Source: Spirogloea muscicola
Lineage: Eukaryota > Streptophyta > Zygnematophyceae > Spirogloeales > Spirogloeaceae
Length of the DNA stretch: 17,398 nt
Reading direction: 5' to 3'
Assembly: GCA_009602725.1 (NCBI GenBank)
Contig: WELB01000081.1
Coordinates: 294,448-311,845, forward strand
Below the pieces are notes generated by a model. That model had not been told where the DNA came from and made no database searches. It saw only the letters and a list, made by a program, of their open reading frames with translations. Below, in pieces: positions 1 to 8,923 of the stretch. A program made the position numbers and the translations under genes. Each line of letters opens with the position of its first letter. The first letter of the stretch is position 1.

Positions 1-455
1 CCCCCCTCCCCTCTCCCTCTCTGCCCTCTCCCTCTCTCTGCTCTCTTCCTCTCTCGCCCTCTCCATCCCTTGCCCTCTCCATCTTTCCCTTCCTTCCTCC
101 CACTCAAACTCATCACGCCTCCCTCACTTTTCATCTCTCTCCCCCTCTTGTCTCCCTGCTTTTCCCGTAATTCCAATAACATGCACATATATGCACGCCC
201 ATATATACTCTACACCCGCATTGCATGCATGAATCTGCCGTGTGTACAAGTGTTTGCGCTATTCATGTGCTTACTTTTCATATTTTGTGTATAGGCTCTT
301 TCAATATACTTCATGGTTCACAGTCCAGCATAGCTAGCGTGGTGGATGTGGGAGCTTAATGTACTCTGTTTGACCTTACTTCACGTTCTGGGCAGCATAT
401 AAGGTGCTTTGAGTTGACACTACTTATGGTAAACTGTCACCCTTAATCCTCCTAG
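1..455. repeat. CT-rich low-complexity tract, probably BT1 intron
   Basis: Bases 1 to about 170 are almost pure pyrimidine on the + strand, built from variations of CTCTCCCTCTCTGCCCT. After that comes ordinary AT-balanced sequence up to the splice acceptor at 454-455. A 74-codon open frame at 70-294 is a product of the CT tract and has no recognisable motif. Because the first BT1 exon seen (456) starts in the middle of a codon, this stretch is most likely intron of that gene. No other gene is visible in it. Confidence 0.6.
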
Positions 456-2662
456 GCAAGACAAACGTGGCCGAAGTTTTCTCCCATGTGATGGCGACTG
501 AGGGCTGGACCGGGCTGTTCCGCGGCAATGGCGTCAACGTCCTCAGGGTGGCCCCGAACAAAGGCATAGAGGTATCCTTGGCGCACACAAGCCCTGTCAG
601 TGGATGAACACCTCCTAGACCTTGTTGATGATTAGATCATCAAGTTTGAGCCTGATTGCCACGCCCTTCTTGGGAGCCAACACACACATGTGCAGGATGT
701 TGTGGACTTTGGTCGTGCGTATTGCAGTGTGCACTTCGAATCTCACAATTGTCAATGTATAAATTGTCATGTGCTAAGGATGGATGTTGAGATTGAAACC
801 GAGTATGAGTGCAATACTGATGTACGAAATCATTGTTGGCCCCAAGACATGCTCTTGCGTCAAGTCAGCTGTTCAACAGCTTTCAGTAGGCTGGCTAAGT
901 CCTCGGCCATCGTTGGCCATCCTCGCTGTCGCAGCTCTTTGCGTACGAGCGGACCAAGAATTTCTTGACTCCCAAGGAGGGCCAGCGACCGCGGTTCCCG
1001 CTGCCCGTGGCACCCCTGGCAGGCTCTGTGGCGGGCATTACGTCCACAATTGTTACCTACCCGCTAGAGCTTATCAAAACTCGCCTGACAGTCCAGGTGA
1101 AACTGATTGTCCAGATTATGGGCTGGATAGGCCTCCCTGTGTGTTTTGCTACTGCTTGTAAATGAGTCAATCACTTGATGATGCACAGTGCAGCTATCTT
1201 CTTAATTGGACTTGACATGAGCTATCTGGCCATTGACTTTTTGTCCCCCAGTGTGATTTGCAGCTCGCTTGTGTTGCCCTCCTTGTTCAATATTGTCGCT
1301 TTAAATAGACATGTTCTAAGTTAAGCATCTGTAGTGAGTGCAGCCTGGCGAGTACAAGGGCCTCTTGGACGCATGGGCTCGCATCGTTAAGGAGGAAGGG
1401 TTTCTGGAGCTGTACAGGTAGGGAGCTCACTAGCATGACTCCTTCGTCCTGATGTGATAGTGCATAATGCCAAGGGTTAGTGTCTGCTAAAGCCATGATG
1501 CGGTCTTGAAGACGGACTTGACAACAGGCATCAGTGGTGCATCTCAAGATGCGACTTACTACGGCCTGAGGGTTAAAAGGTTTTAGGGTTTGGGGTTCTG
1601 GGTTCAGTTCAAGTCTTGCCACAATGACGTTAGAATGTGCGGCGGTTGTGAAAGCACATTAGCTGGGAGTATCACACAAATGTAGATGTGGTCGTGGTTG
1701 CAAGTTGTTTTGTCTCATACTCATTCAATTTTCTTAGCTACCCAAGAGATGCAATTGTCTAATGAGACTGCTTCCTCTACAATTGGCATAAAGCCATGAT
1801 TGGGTCAAAGATTTTCACTTTGGCAAGTGAGTCTTGGTTGTGAAATTTTTGTGCAGAGGATTGTTCCCCAGCATGATTGGGGTGATTCCGTATGCGGGGG
1901 TCAACTACTACGCTTATGACTCGCTCCGGAACCTTTACAAGAGGGTCCTCAAGACCGACAAGGTGGACAGCTTCTCAACGCTCTGCATGGGCTCCGCCGC
2001 TGGCGCGATCGCGAGCACCGCCACTTTCCCACTCGAGGTTGCTCGGAAGCAGGTGAAGCACCGGACCAGCATTGTGTTATCATAATGTGCTCAGGAGTGA
2101 CATTGGCTAATGTCACCACAATGCCGCACACAGGGAATCTTTTTGGCTAGAGAAGATTGGGTGTGATGAAGTGTTCGGCCGGCACCTCATTGACTTCTGA
2201 CTTTCACACTGAAAGTACCAGTGTGGTGCACGATATATATTTCTGAAGGTCAGGCTGCTCTGCATATCAGCCAAATTAGTGGGATCAAGCTTTTTCCAGT
2301 ATTGACATGATATGGTGCTCTTGCAATTCTGGCACCACTCTATGTCGCAGATGCAGGTGGGCGCGCTTCAGGGCCGAGTGGTGTACAAAAACACGCTGGA
2401 TGCACTGGCGTGCATCTCACGCGAGCAGGGGCTGCAGGGCCTTTACCGCGGCCTTGGGCCGAGTTGCCTCAAGCTCATGCCCGCTGCTGGCATCTTCTTC
2501 ATGTGCTACGAGGCGCTCAAGGCGGTGGCGCTAGAGGAGGAGACACAGAAGGCTGCTGCTGTGGCGGCTACTGCTGGTGCTGGAAAGCAGGCCCCAGGCA
2601 TTGGTAACAAAAAGCAGGCCGAGGCAAGGGTTCTGCAGCCGGCGCTCGTTGCAGCCAAGTGA
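456..2662 (+). CDS. BT1: BT1-type mitochondrial carrier family nucleotide transporter, 3' part
   Basis: Mitochondrial carrier family protein, Brittle1 type; plant members move adenine nucleotides (or ADP-glucose in cereal endosperm) across the plastid or mitochondrial inner envelope. Exons: 456-571, 935-1096, 1344-1417, 1857-2052, 2351-2662; every junction is GT-AG and keeps phase, giving 285 residues. Seen in order: TEGWTGLFRGNGVNVLRVAP (end of carrier repeat 1), the repeat 2 signature PLELIK (residues 81-86 of the visible part), ELYRGLFPSMIGVIPYAGVN, the repeat 3 signature PLEVAR (175-180), then GLYRGLGPSCLKLMPAAGIF. The C-terminal tail of about 45 residues is Ala/Lys-rich and looks unconserved. 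The first exon starts within a codon, so the transit peptide and most of repeat 1 lie upstream of the window. Substrate and target organelle cannot be told from this part alone; the BT1 subfamily call is firm from the motif wording. Confidence 0.93.
1570..1610 (+). repeat. Degenerate telomere-like TTTAGGG run in BT1 intron
   Basis: GGTTTTAGGGTTTGGGGTTC and flanking bases resemble mutated TTTAGGG units. It lies inside the intron between BT1 exons 3 and 4 (1418-1856). It is the only such run in the window that reads TTTAGGG on the + strand; the others read CCCTAAA. Confidence 0.4.
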
Positions 2663-3259
2663 AAGTGGTGCCACAGGCGAACTTTTACTGCCACGTCCTC
2701 TATTATGGCGCTGCCAGATGAGAGCTGTACCGCAAAGCCAAAAGCATTGGCTAGATTGGGCGGCCTCATCTGTCCAGCATGCGCATGTGCAAAGATGACA
2801 TTCCTCGCTCCATTCGCCGAGGCCTCTTCATCTCTTTCATTGGATTTATTGTTGCTAGCAATAAGCATATAGCACCTCTTGATTTTTAACCCAGCTTCAT
2901 AGAAACTTGCACACTCTTCATTTGAGGACCTGATTGCATCATCTGCTCGGTCCTTTGAGGTGTGGCGGGAAATAAACAGCCTCGCTCCCTCACCACCCGC
3001 CCTCTGATACATTATAGGTGCAGCTTCGCTTGAACTCCCACCGTCTTATCATTACAAAGAAGTACTCATTGAGTGGCTACTGTCCTGCTTATCTATAGTC
3101 CAATATCTCCTCTGGTGTTCACTTGCCTCATAGGCTACTGATCATACAATGTCTCAAGCTTTTTGTAGGTTTGGGCTGAATGCATGAGTGCTTGATGGCT
3201 GGTCGGAAGTAGTGGCCGTCTCAGATGCTCACCTCTTGCAGCTTTTGCACTCACCGGCC

Positions 3260-3757
3260 TCCTTGGAGCTTGTCCATGCCTTCTAGGCTTTCACAGGCAT
3301 CGCCCTCTATGGGAAGCTTCTTCTAGATTCCAATTGATGCAGTCAGGCAGTCGCGGAGCTCTCAGCCTCATGTATGCTTGTTCTGGGCTGGCCAATCAAA
3401 GCCATCGCCCTCTACTGGATGATTCTTTCTCTTTCAGCAGCTGCTAGCGGCTTTCTGCTGGCTTAGATCCACGGCGACATTGGATCCTGGCAGACTCCGG
3501 AAGGCCCCACAGTGGTCAAAATGAAATGAAACAGCTCTCCATTTTACAGCAACGGCCGTGCGAGGCCATCTCAACGGAATGTGCAGGGAAGACACGAGTC
3601 AGCCAGTAGTGAGAGTGAGGGGCTATGCCTCCGATCTGCTGGAGTATGAAGAATTGGTCCACATCTTGCACCTTTCGGCAATTTCGGACCTTGTCCATCC
3701 CTTGTGGGCTGGCCTCTCGCAGCCATCACCTTACTTTGAAAGAGCTGTTCTTCTTTC
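3260..3757 (-). repeat. Three degenerate copies of a hairpin repeat, inverted relative to 8034-9006
   Basis: Three stretches resemble the reverse complement of the repeat family at 8034-9006: about 3260-3325 (TTGTCCATGCCTTCT, then GGCTTTCACAGGCATCGCCC), 3378-3432 (TTCTGGGCTGGCCAATC, then GCCATCGCCC) and 3681-3757 (CCTTGTCCATCCC, then GGGCTGGCC, CGCAGCCATCACC, AAAGAGCTGTTCTTCT). Order and spacing of the blocks match the family (TTGTCAAT, GGGCTGGC, CAGCCCTTGCCCCC, AGAGCCACTTCTC), but identity is modest. They are judged old copies. Confidence 0.5.
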
Positions 3758-3900
3758 ATCCTTTATTCCATAAATGCTTTTCTGTGTCGCGGTGGCTGAT
3801 GACTCGCAGCGCTATGATGTATGAAATGATGGTAACATGATGTTATAAAATCTGACACCTGCGCAGTGCTGGAACTTGAAAAGGACTCAAATGCTACAAG

Positions 3901-3962
3901 CTTGTAATCGAAGCCCCAGTAAACGGCGACCGTAATTCTGATGCTCCTAAGGTAGCAAATCC
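3901..3962 (+). pseudogene. Organelle-type LSU (23S-like) rRNA fragment
   Basis: The stretch contains TCGAAGCCCC, then GTAAACGGCG, CCGTAA and CCTAAGGTAGC in the order and spacing of bacterial/organellar 23S rRNA helices 68-71 (around E. coli 1900-1965). The preceding CGAAGCCCC matches the organellar form better than nuclear 28S. The helix 69 hairpin is damaged: the right arm reads ATGCTC where ACGGTC would pair with the left arm. Similarity fades just upstream of 3901 and after about 3962. This is best read as a relic of mitochondrial or plastid DNA in the nucleus (NUMT/NUPT), not a working rRNA gene. Confidence 0.65.
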
Positions 3963-4198
3963 CCACGGATTTGGCTGCCAGGTGGTCGCACGGGTGCCTG
4001 CAGCTGCCAGGGAGGGCCCCTCAAGGGTTTAAGGCAGCATGGGTATTAGGGCAGCAGCCCGGAGTTGAACCCTAGACCTGTAAGGCGGCAAGACCTCACC
4101 CCCCCGGGTTCTGCGGCGGCAAGCGCGGCGCGCCGTGCGGCGGGGGTCGCGGAGAAGCAGACTGCGGACCCTAGCCCTCAGACCCTGAGGGCCAAACC

Positions 4199-4218
4199 CC
4201 GTCGCCGCCGTCGCCGCC

Positions 4219-4249
<31 letters not shown>

Positions 4250-4272
4250 ANGCCGCCGCCGCCGCCGCAGCC
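4199..4272. repeat. CCG trinucleotide repeat containing an undetermined base
   Basis: An uninterrupted (CCG)n run with one N at 4251, the only ambiguous base in the window. A complementary (GGC)n run lies at 4414-4438, so the two can form an inverted pair about 140 bases apart. Such tracts are hard to sequence and assemble, so the N may hide lost sequence. The long open frames crossing it on both strands (+ 4065-4520, - 4029-4517) are composition artefacts. Confidence 0.85.
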
Positions 4273-4439
4273 GGCGCTGGCGGCGAAGCCTCCCGACGGC
4301 TGCTCCAGGCGGAGGCGGGCCTCGGCAGGGGCCTCCGACACTGCTGTATTGTGCTGCTGGAAAGACCCACATGATGCTTTGCCGAGCCCGAGGCTTGATC
4401 CTGAGACCTGCTGGCCGGCGGCGGCGGCGGCGGCGGCAG

Positions 4440-7400
4440 GACCAAGACCCAGAACTTCTGCCGCAACGTGTTCAACGTCACCGGCCTCTGCAACCGCAGC
4501 TCCTGCCCGCTGGCCAATAGCCGCTACGCCACCATCCGCGAGTTCGAGGGTAAGGAGCTCAGCCGCTCGCCGCCATTATCCCATATTGCACTTCAAGCTG
4601 TTGCGGGTCCCAGGCCTCTGTGATCTACCAGCCATTGTGACATGCCTCTAAAACCCTAACCCTGACCGTAAATTTTACCCTGCTCAACTACTCATAAAAG
4701 CAGTATCAGTGTAAGCAATGGAAGTGACATATAAGCCAGTGTAATATTCTTCTGTAGTCTACCAGCTTTGTTTCGGTCTGTGTCGCCTAAAGTGGTGAGT
4801 TTATGTCAAGGTTTGGGTTTCAGAGCCACCCAGGTCTGTGGGCCCTGCTCTGCGGCACGCCCGCTGACGGCATGGTAGCTTGAGCTTGCCCGCCGCTTGT
4901 CGCACGCTGCGCCACTTTGGCAAGTCCTTGCTAGCTACATACACCTTAACTGATCACACAACCTAAGCAGCTTTTGCTTTCTGACCCACACGATTTACCT
5001 GGCGCTCGGCTATCTTGCATGCGGAGCGTCCTGGTCCTTTACATGGGCTCTCCTAGATGAGAGTCTAGGTCCAGCTGACTGTGTACAGCTACATAAGGAT
5101 GGGTTCAGATTTTCGGTTCAGTTGAAATGCAGGCAAATATTAAGCATACAAAGAGCAAGACGCGCAGAGTCCAAAGCCTGAGCTGCTCCAGGTTGCCGTG
5201 TTTGCAGGCGTGCTGTACTTGTACATGAAGTCCATTGAGCGTGCACACATGCCCAAGCACCTGTGGGAGCGCGTCAAGCTGCCGCGCAACTATGCCAAGG
5301 CCCTGGAAACCATCGACCGCTTCCTGGTAAGTAACACCTGTCAAGCCAGGTGATCGCCTTGCGGCATGCTAGGCCCGCCACCCGGAATTTGACAGCAGCT
5401 GCCAGTGAGCAGTGCTGCTTGAGGTGCCATCTCTGCTCAGCAGCTGCGAGATGGGTCTGCACCCGGGCTTTTGCCGGCTAACTTGATGCAGCAGGCGGCC
5501 ATAGGCTGTGCACTAGAGCATCTGCTCCAAACCTTTGCGCCCCTTGCATCCGCCAGCAAGAGGATCCACAGTGACCTGACGGCAGCGGTTGTGCCGAGCA
5601 GGAGCACTGGCCCAGATTTCTGGTGCACAAGAACAAGCAGCGGCTGACGAAGATGACGCAGTACCTCATCAGGATGCGCAAGCTGGCACTTGCCGTCAGG
5701 TCAGCTTATCACCGCCTGCCATGCCCAGCTTATCACCGCCTGCCATGCCCACCTTGAGTTTAGATATTTAAGATGCTGAGGCTGACTTAAGGGCCTGATA
5801 TCTTGGCTGGTACTCCTAAGAGGGTGTCTGACATACTGTTGGCTGACATGTTTGCTCCATTGTCATATTGGGCGGCAAGAGGAAGGCTTGCATGGTTGAG
5901 CACGAAGTAGAAGCGTCGTAGACGATATAGCCATGTGGAGTAACCAATTCATATAAGGCGGGCGTATCTCTTGTTGCTCCTCAGACCGAAGCTCGTGACG
6001 GTGCCCGCCAAGCAGGAGAAGCGTGAGGCCCGTCGGGAGAAGAAGGCGGAGGTTGCCGCCAAGCTCAACACGGTGAGGCTCCGGGCCACTTTGCGTGGTT
6101 TCCCTTGGCCTATTAGCTCTGATTGTTTAGTATCATGTGGTTGCTTTTCACGCTACCCTTGATTGTAAATTTTGCGGTGGACATGCATGTGTGCTGTCAA
6201 ATACATTTGGCAAGCAGGGCTGAATGCTTTTTCTGAACTCATGCAGGAATCAGATGTGCCGCCTGCTGATCCTGGTGTGAATCTCTTGATCTGGCAGGCC
6301 ATTGAGAAGGAGCTGCTGCAGCGGCTGCAGAGTGGAACATACGGCGATATCTACAACTTCCCAACCAAGGAGTATGACAAGGTGCTTGCAATGGAGGAGA
6401 TGGAGGCCGAGGCCGATGAGGAGGCCATGGAAGCTGAGGAGGAATTGGAGGTACTCTACTTTATCGACTAGATTGAAGGCTTGATGTCAAGCCCATCCTT
6501 CATAGCTGCATCTGGGAACTGAAGCTAGGACCCTATATTTCAAGCATATCTTGAATTTGAAACAGAGACAATCGTCAATTTGCACTCCTGTCTCAGAAGA
6601 TGCAGGGCTCCAAGTTGTGCCAGGCAAACATTGCTCAATCACTTGCACCAGGGTGTCATGGACAACCGTTGCAGCTTAGTAGACAGCTGTGGACTATGTC
6701 AACGAGCAGTGTTGGGGGGGGGAGGAAATGAATGTAGATGTCAATACTGGAAGAACGTCTACTGACAGCTTGCTGCCATTTGCACTGCTGTCCCAGGAAG
6801 AGGAGCCTGAGGTGGAGTTTGTGGAGGACTATGATGTGGACGAAGCAGACGACGATTTTGAGGACTTCAACGCCGGCGAGGGCGACATGTTCAGACAAGG
6901 CAAGCAAGCGCTTGGCCAACTTGACACTGACCTGCGCCACCAGAGCTGCCATTGCATGAGCTTTTGCACTTGTTACTCCATCTTGGCACATGAGTATACC
7001 CATTATCCATGCTGATACTCCACTACGACAGACGTATGCATCACCTGTTTGAAGAGTTTGAGCGATCTCAACCACCAGAGCAGTACCTCTTGTTGCTCCA
7101 GAAGACTGGTCCCAACTGCGTCATTTGATTGTGCAGATAGCGAAGGCAATGACGACGATGAAGCAGAGGAAGGCGACGATGAGTTGCCGCTGCACTGGGC
7201 CACTCCGTCACCATCCGCCAAAAGGAAACCGGGCGAGGCCGGGCTTGCGAGGAGCAAGCGAAGGCGACAACGTGTCGAGGTTAGGCCGCTTCATTTAGCA
7301 AAACCCTACACCCCTGAGATCATAATACTAAACCCTACATCCTATGCCTTAGCAGATGCTGCAATCACAGACGCCATGGCAACATCCTGCTGCAGCTACT

Positions 7401-7486
7401 TGGGCAGCTAATCTTGTGGCGTCCCTCATGGGTTTGATCAACAGGTCGAGTACGAGGAGGAGCGAGAGCCGGAGGTGGCTCGGTAG
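4440..7486 (+). CDS. MAK16: MAK16, 60S ribosomal subunit biogenesis factor (first exon not found)
   Basis: Nucleolar protein required for large-subunit rRNA processing and 60S assembly. Exons found: 4440-4549, 5208-5326, 5602-5699, 5985-6072, 6298-6450, 6797-6899, 7137-7279, 7445-7486; phases agree throughout and 284 residues plus stop are covered. Diagnostic motifs: [20 protein letters not shown] with Cys-rich spacing (Cys 7, 17, 22 of the visible part, likely metal-binding), [49 protein letters not shown] and [19 protein letters not shown] long Glu/Asp tail (exons 5-7) and a basic SKRRRQR nuclear-signal-like cluster follow, and the protein ends [13 protein letters not shown]. About 20 N-terminal residues with the start codon are missing: they should precede 4440 but are not visible, possibly lost at the N in the CCG tract. 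The intron after exon 6 begins with GC instead of GT. Confidence 0.93.
4648..4666 (-). repeat. Short telomere-like run in MAK16 intron
   Basis: AAAACCCTAACCCTGACC, about two CCCTAAA-like units, lies about 100 bases inside the first visible MAK16 intron (4550-5207). It is too short to be more than suggestive alone. Confidence 0.35.
5703..5750 (+). repeat. Perfect 24-bp tandem duplication
   Basis: AGCTTATCACCGCCTGCCAT followed by GCCC is repeated twice without mismatch, starting three bases into the MAK16 intron that begins at 5700. The donor GTCAGC itself lies just outside the duplicated unit. Identity of the copies suggests a recent slip event. Confidence 0.9.
7300..7339 (-). repeat. Two telomere-like units in the last MAK16 intron
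   Basis: AAAACCCTACA at 7300-7310 and TAAACCCTACAT at 7329-7340 lie inside the intron 7280-7444, about 30 bases apart. They resemble single CCCTAAA units with one or two changes. Confidence 0.35.
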
Positions 7487-7586
7487 CTTTCGCAGCATTT
7501 GGGCACCGATTTTTTGCTGTTCGCATTGCTTCTTAAGAGGTTGGCTTTGCACCTAGTCGTCTCGTGCAGATTTGAACCGAGGCAGT

Positions 7587-7634
7587 CAAAACCCTAAAAC
7601 CTCTGAACCCTAAGCCCTAAACCCTAAACCTAGT
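7587..7634 (-). repeat. Degenerate interstitial telomere-like array (CCCTAAA)
   Basis: AAAACCCTAAAACC, then GAACCCTAAGCCCTAAACCC and TAAACC form about five to six imperfect CCCTAAA units; the core CCCTAAACCCTAAACC is perfect. This is the plant-type telomere unit (TTTAGGG on the other strand). It sits 100 bases after the MAK16 stop codon and marks the left edge of the GC-rich repeat block. Confidence 0.75.
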
Positions 7635-7940
7635 CCCTATACAGAAATTGTCAGCAGCAGCCCTTCCGAAGAGATATCAGGGCTGGCGTGGCGGTGCCCC
7701 TAGGGCTGACGTCCTGGCCCGAGTGCCCCGGCGGACAACGGCTCCCGTCAACGGGGATGACGTTTCCCGTCGGGACGTGGTTAAGGGGTGGGCGGGGCAG
7801 CATCGTTTGTCGATCACCGGGCGCGCGTGCGGCCTGCACGTGGGACGGCCGCACCCGTACCCAGTTGGGCTCCTCGCTTGCCACGTGCCTCCCTTGCAGG
7901 ACTCGTGCCGCAGTCTCGTGGTCCCCCCCACGGCCTGAAG

Positions 7941-8030
7941 GCACGTGCGGGGACCGCCGCCGCCGACGTTTGACCGGGCTGTCGAAGACGCAGCCAGTCG
8001 ACAGCCACCGCCGCCAAAGTTACCGCGGAG
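7941..8030 (+). repeat. GC-rich duplicated segment, copy 1
   Basis: It begins GCACGTGCGGGGACCGCC, contains GTTTGACCG and ends CCGCCGCCAAAGT, followed shortly by GGAGGA. The same landmarks recur in the same order and orientation at 9252-9330. The copies differ at many bases and by small insertions, so the duplication is old. Confidence 0.55.
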
Positions 8031-8033
8031 GAA

Positions 8034-8093
8034 GAAGTGGCTTCTCCCAAATGGGGGCAAGGGCTGTGAAAAGCCAGCCCGAAAAGAATTGGA
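8034..8093 (+). repeat. Hairpin repeat copy 1
   Basis: AAGTGGCTTCTCCC, then ATGGGGGCAA, then the 6-bp stem GGGCTG with matching CAGCCC (8061-8080, 8-base loop), then GAAAAGAATT. It is a full-length member of the dispersed repeat. Confidence 0.8.
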
Positions 8094-8145
8094 GGCGAAG
8101 GAGAAACAGCTCCTCCGAAGTACTGCAATCGCTGTGAGAGAGAAG

Positions 8146-8257
8146 AGAAGTGGCTCTTCCAATGGGGGCAAGGGCCGTGAGAAGTGGCTCTCCCAATGGG
8201 GAAAGGGCTGTGAGACGCCAGCCCGAAAAGAACTGACAAGGTTCGAAGGGGCCAAAT
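8146..8257 (+). repeat. Hairpin repeat copies 2 (partial) and 3
   Basis: A truncated copy (about 8146-8180, AAGTGGCTCTTCCAATGGGG onward) runs straight into a full copy (8182-8257) with the stem GGGCTG...CAGCCC at 8205-8224. The full copy continues into CGAAAAGAACTGACAAGGTT and CGAAGGGGCCAAAT. The partial/full head-to-tail arrangement indicates tandem growth. Copy 3 differs from copy 1 by single-base gaps, so the two could not share a protein reading frame. Confidence 0.8.
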
Positions 8258-8386
8258 CGATGGGGCCAAAAGCGCTATCTCAGAAGTGGGGTAGGATGAA
8301 GCACTCAATAAGAACGAGTGAGGAGCCGCAAATAGCTAGCTGCCGGGATAAGCGTTTCCAGATTGAGAGATTCCTGATTGACAGCA

Positions 8387-8434
8387 GTGGCTGTGAGAAG
8401 CCAGCCCGAAAAAATGGACAAGGTCTGAAAGGGC
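8387..8434 (+). repeat. Hairpin repeat copy 4 (5'-truncated)
   Basis: AGTGGCTGTGAGAAGCCAGC, then CCGAAAAAATGGACAAGG and TCTGAAAGGGCC. The GGGGGCAAGGG middle section is missing. A five-pair stem GGCTG/CAGCC is kept. Confidence 0.75.
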
Positions 8435-8566
8435 CTGATAGCGCAAGAAGCAAGATACTAAGCGCTAAGACGTCAGCAAGGAGACTCTCCGTAACTTCTA
8501 GTCAGCAAGTGTAGGTCGGCATAGCTCGAGGGCGGAAAGATGTTGCCGTGACGGACCCCGGAGATA

Positions 8567-8677
8567 GCACCCAAGGCGCGGCCAGCATGCAGGTGGACGG
8601 CAAAGGCAAGGGACCTCCGCAGGGAGATGGCCAGGCGCATCCTGAACACTTGAGCAAGCGAACCGGCGGCATTCAAG
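8567..8677 (-). other. Duplicated segment A with possible minus-strand coding signature
   Basis: On the minus strand this reads SLAQVFRMRLAISL, then RRSLAFAVHLHAGRAL and GAISGV, inside an open frame covering 8473-8790. A diverged copy lies at 8802-8912. Differences between copies, aligned by hand over about 36 codons, fall most often at third codon positions of this frame (19 of about 38) and many residue changes are conservative (F/Y, A/S, L/M). No family is recognised and no start, splice pattern or full gene is defined. It could be an exon of a transposon-like or unknown gene, or a chance pattern in repeated DNA. Confidence 0.3.
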
Positions 8678-8801
8678 CCGGGCTGCTCGCTCTGCTGCCC
8701 TTGGCGGCGGGCCACTGCACGCCTCGCAAGGTGCTGCAAGATGTCGAGCCACCGAGTCCCAAACGCTCCATGGACGTCGACAAAAAGCACTCCCCCTGTT
8801 A

Positions 8802-8912
8802 AAAGCCAGAGGCTGCAGCGAGAGCACGGCCAACACGCAGGTGCAAGCCGTATGCCATGGACCGCTGAAGGTAAATGGAAAGGCGCATGCGGTAGACCTG
8901 AGCTAAGGAGTC
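8802..8912 (-). other. Duplicated segment B with possible minus-strand coding signature
   Basis: The minus strand reads SLAQVYRMRLSIYL, then QRSMAYGLHLRVGRAL and AAASGF followed by a stop codon (TAA, plus-strand TTA at 8799). It pairs with segment A. Directly upstream on the minus strand (8924 and above) lies hairpin repeat copy 5, so in this frame the segment is joined to repeat sequence. Function unknown. Confidence 0.3.
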
Positions 8913-8923
8913 AGCGGCGCTAT

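Larger units (their letters stand above)
2663..4439. other. Spacer between BT1 and MAK16, no supported gene
   Basis: It should hold the BT1 3' UTR, the MAK16 promoter and the missing first MAK16 exon. Open frames here (for example + 3558-3773 and - 2506-3012) show no known motif. The spacer contains three degenerate hairpin-repeat copies (about 3260-3757), an LSU rRNA-like relic (3901-3962) and a GC-rich stretch ending in CCG/CGG trinucleotide runs. I searched by eye for the MAK16 N-terminal motif (DEVIWQVI-like) in all + frames and did not find it. Confidence 0.6.

Noticed and set aside
70-294. 74-codon open frame in the CT-rich start of the window
   Set aside because: Ser/Pro/Leu-rich product of a pyrimidine tract lying in probable intron.
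4040-4110. tRNA-like B-box on the minus strand (GGGTTCAACTCCGGG) with TAC-like anticodon loop
   Set aside because: The flanking bases do not form an anticodon stem or acceptor stem, so no cloverleaf is possible. At most it is an eroded SINE tail.
4029-4520. 150-160-codon open frames on both strands across the CCG tract
   Set aside because: Trinucleotide repeats open all frames; both cross the N at 4251 and end within or against the true MAK16 exon.
7945-8514. 189-codon open frame on +, with repeated GGKGCEKPARKEL-like segments
   Set aside because: The repeated wording comes from the hairpin repeat. Copies differ by single-base gaps and are read in different frames, and overlapping long frames exist on the other strand.
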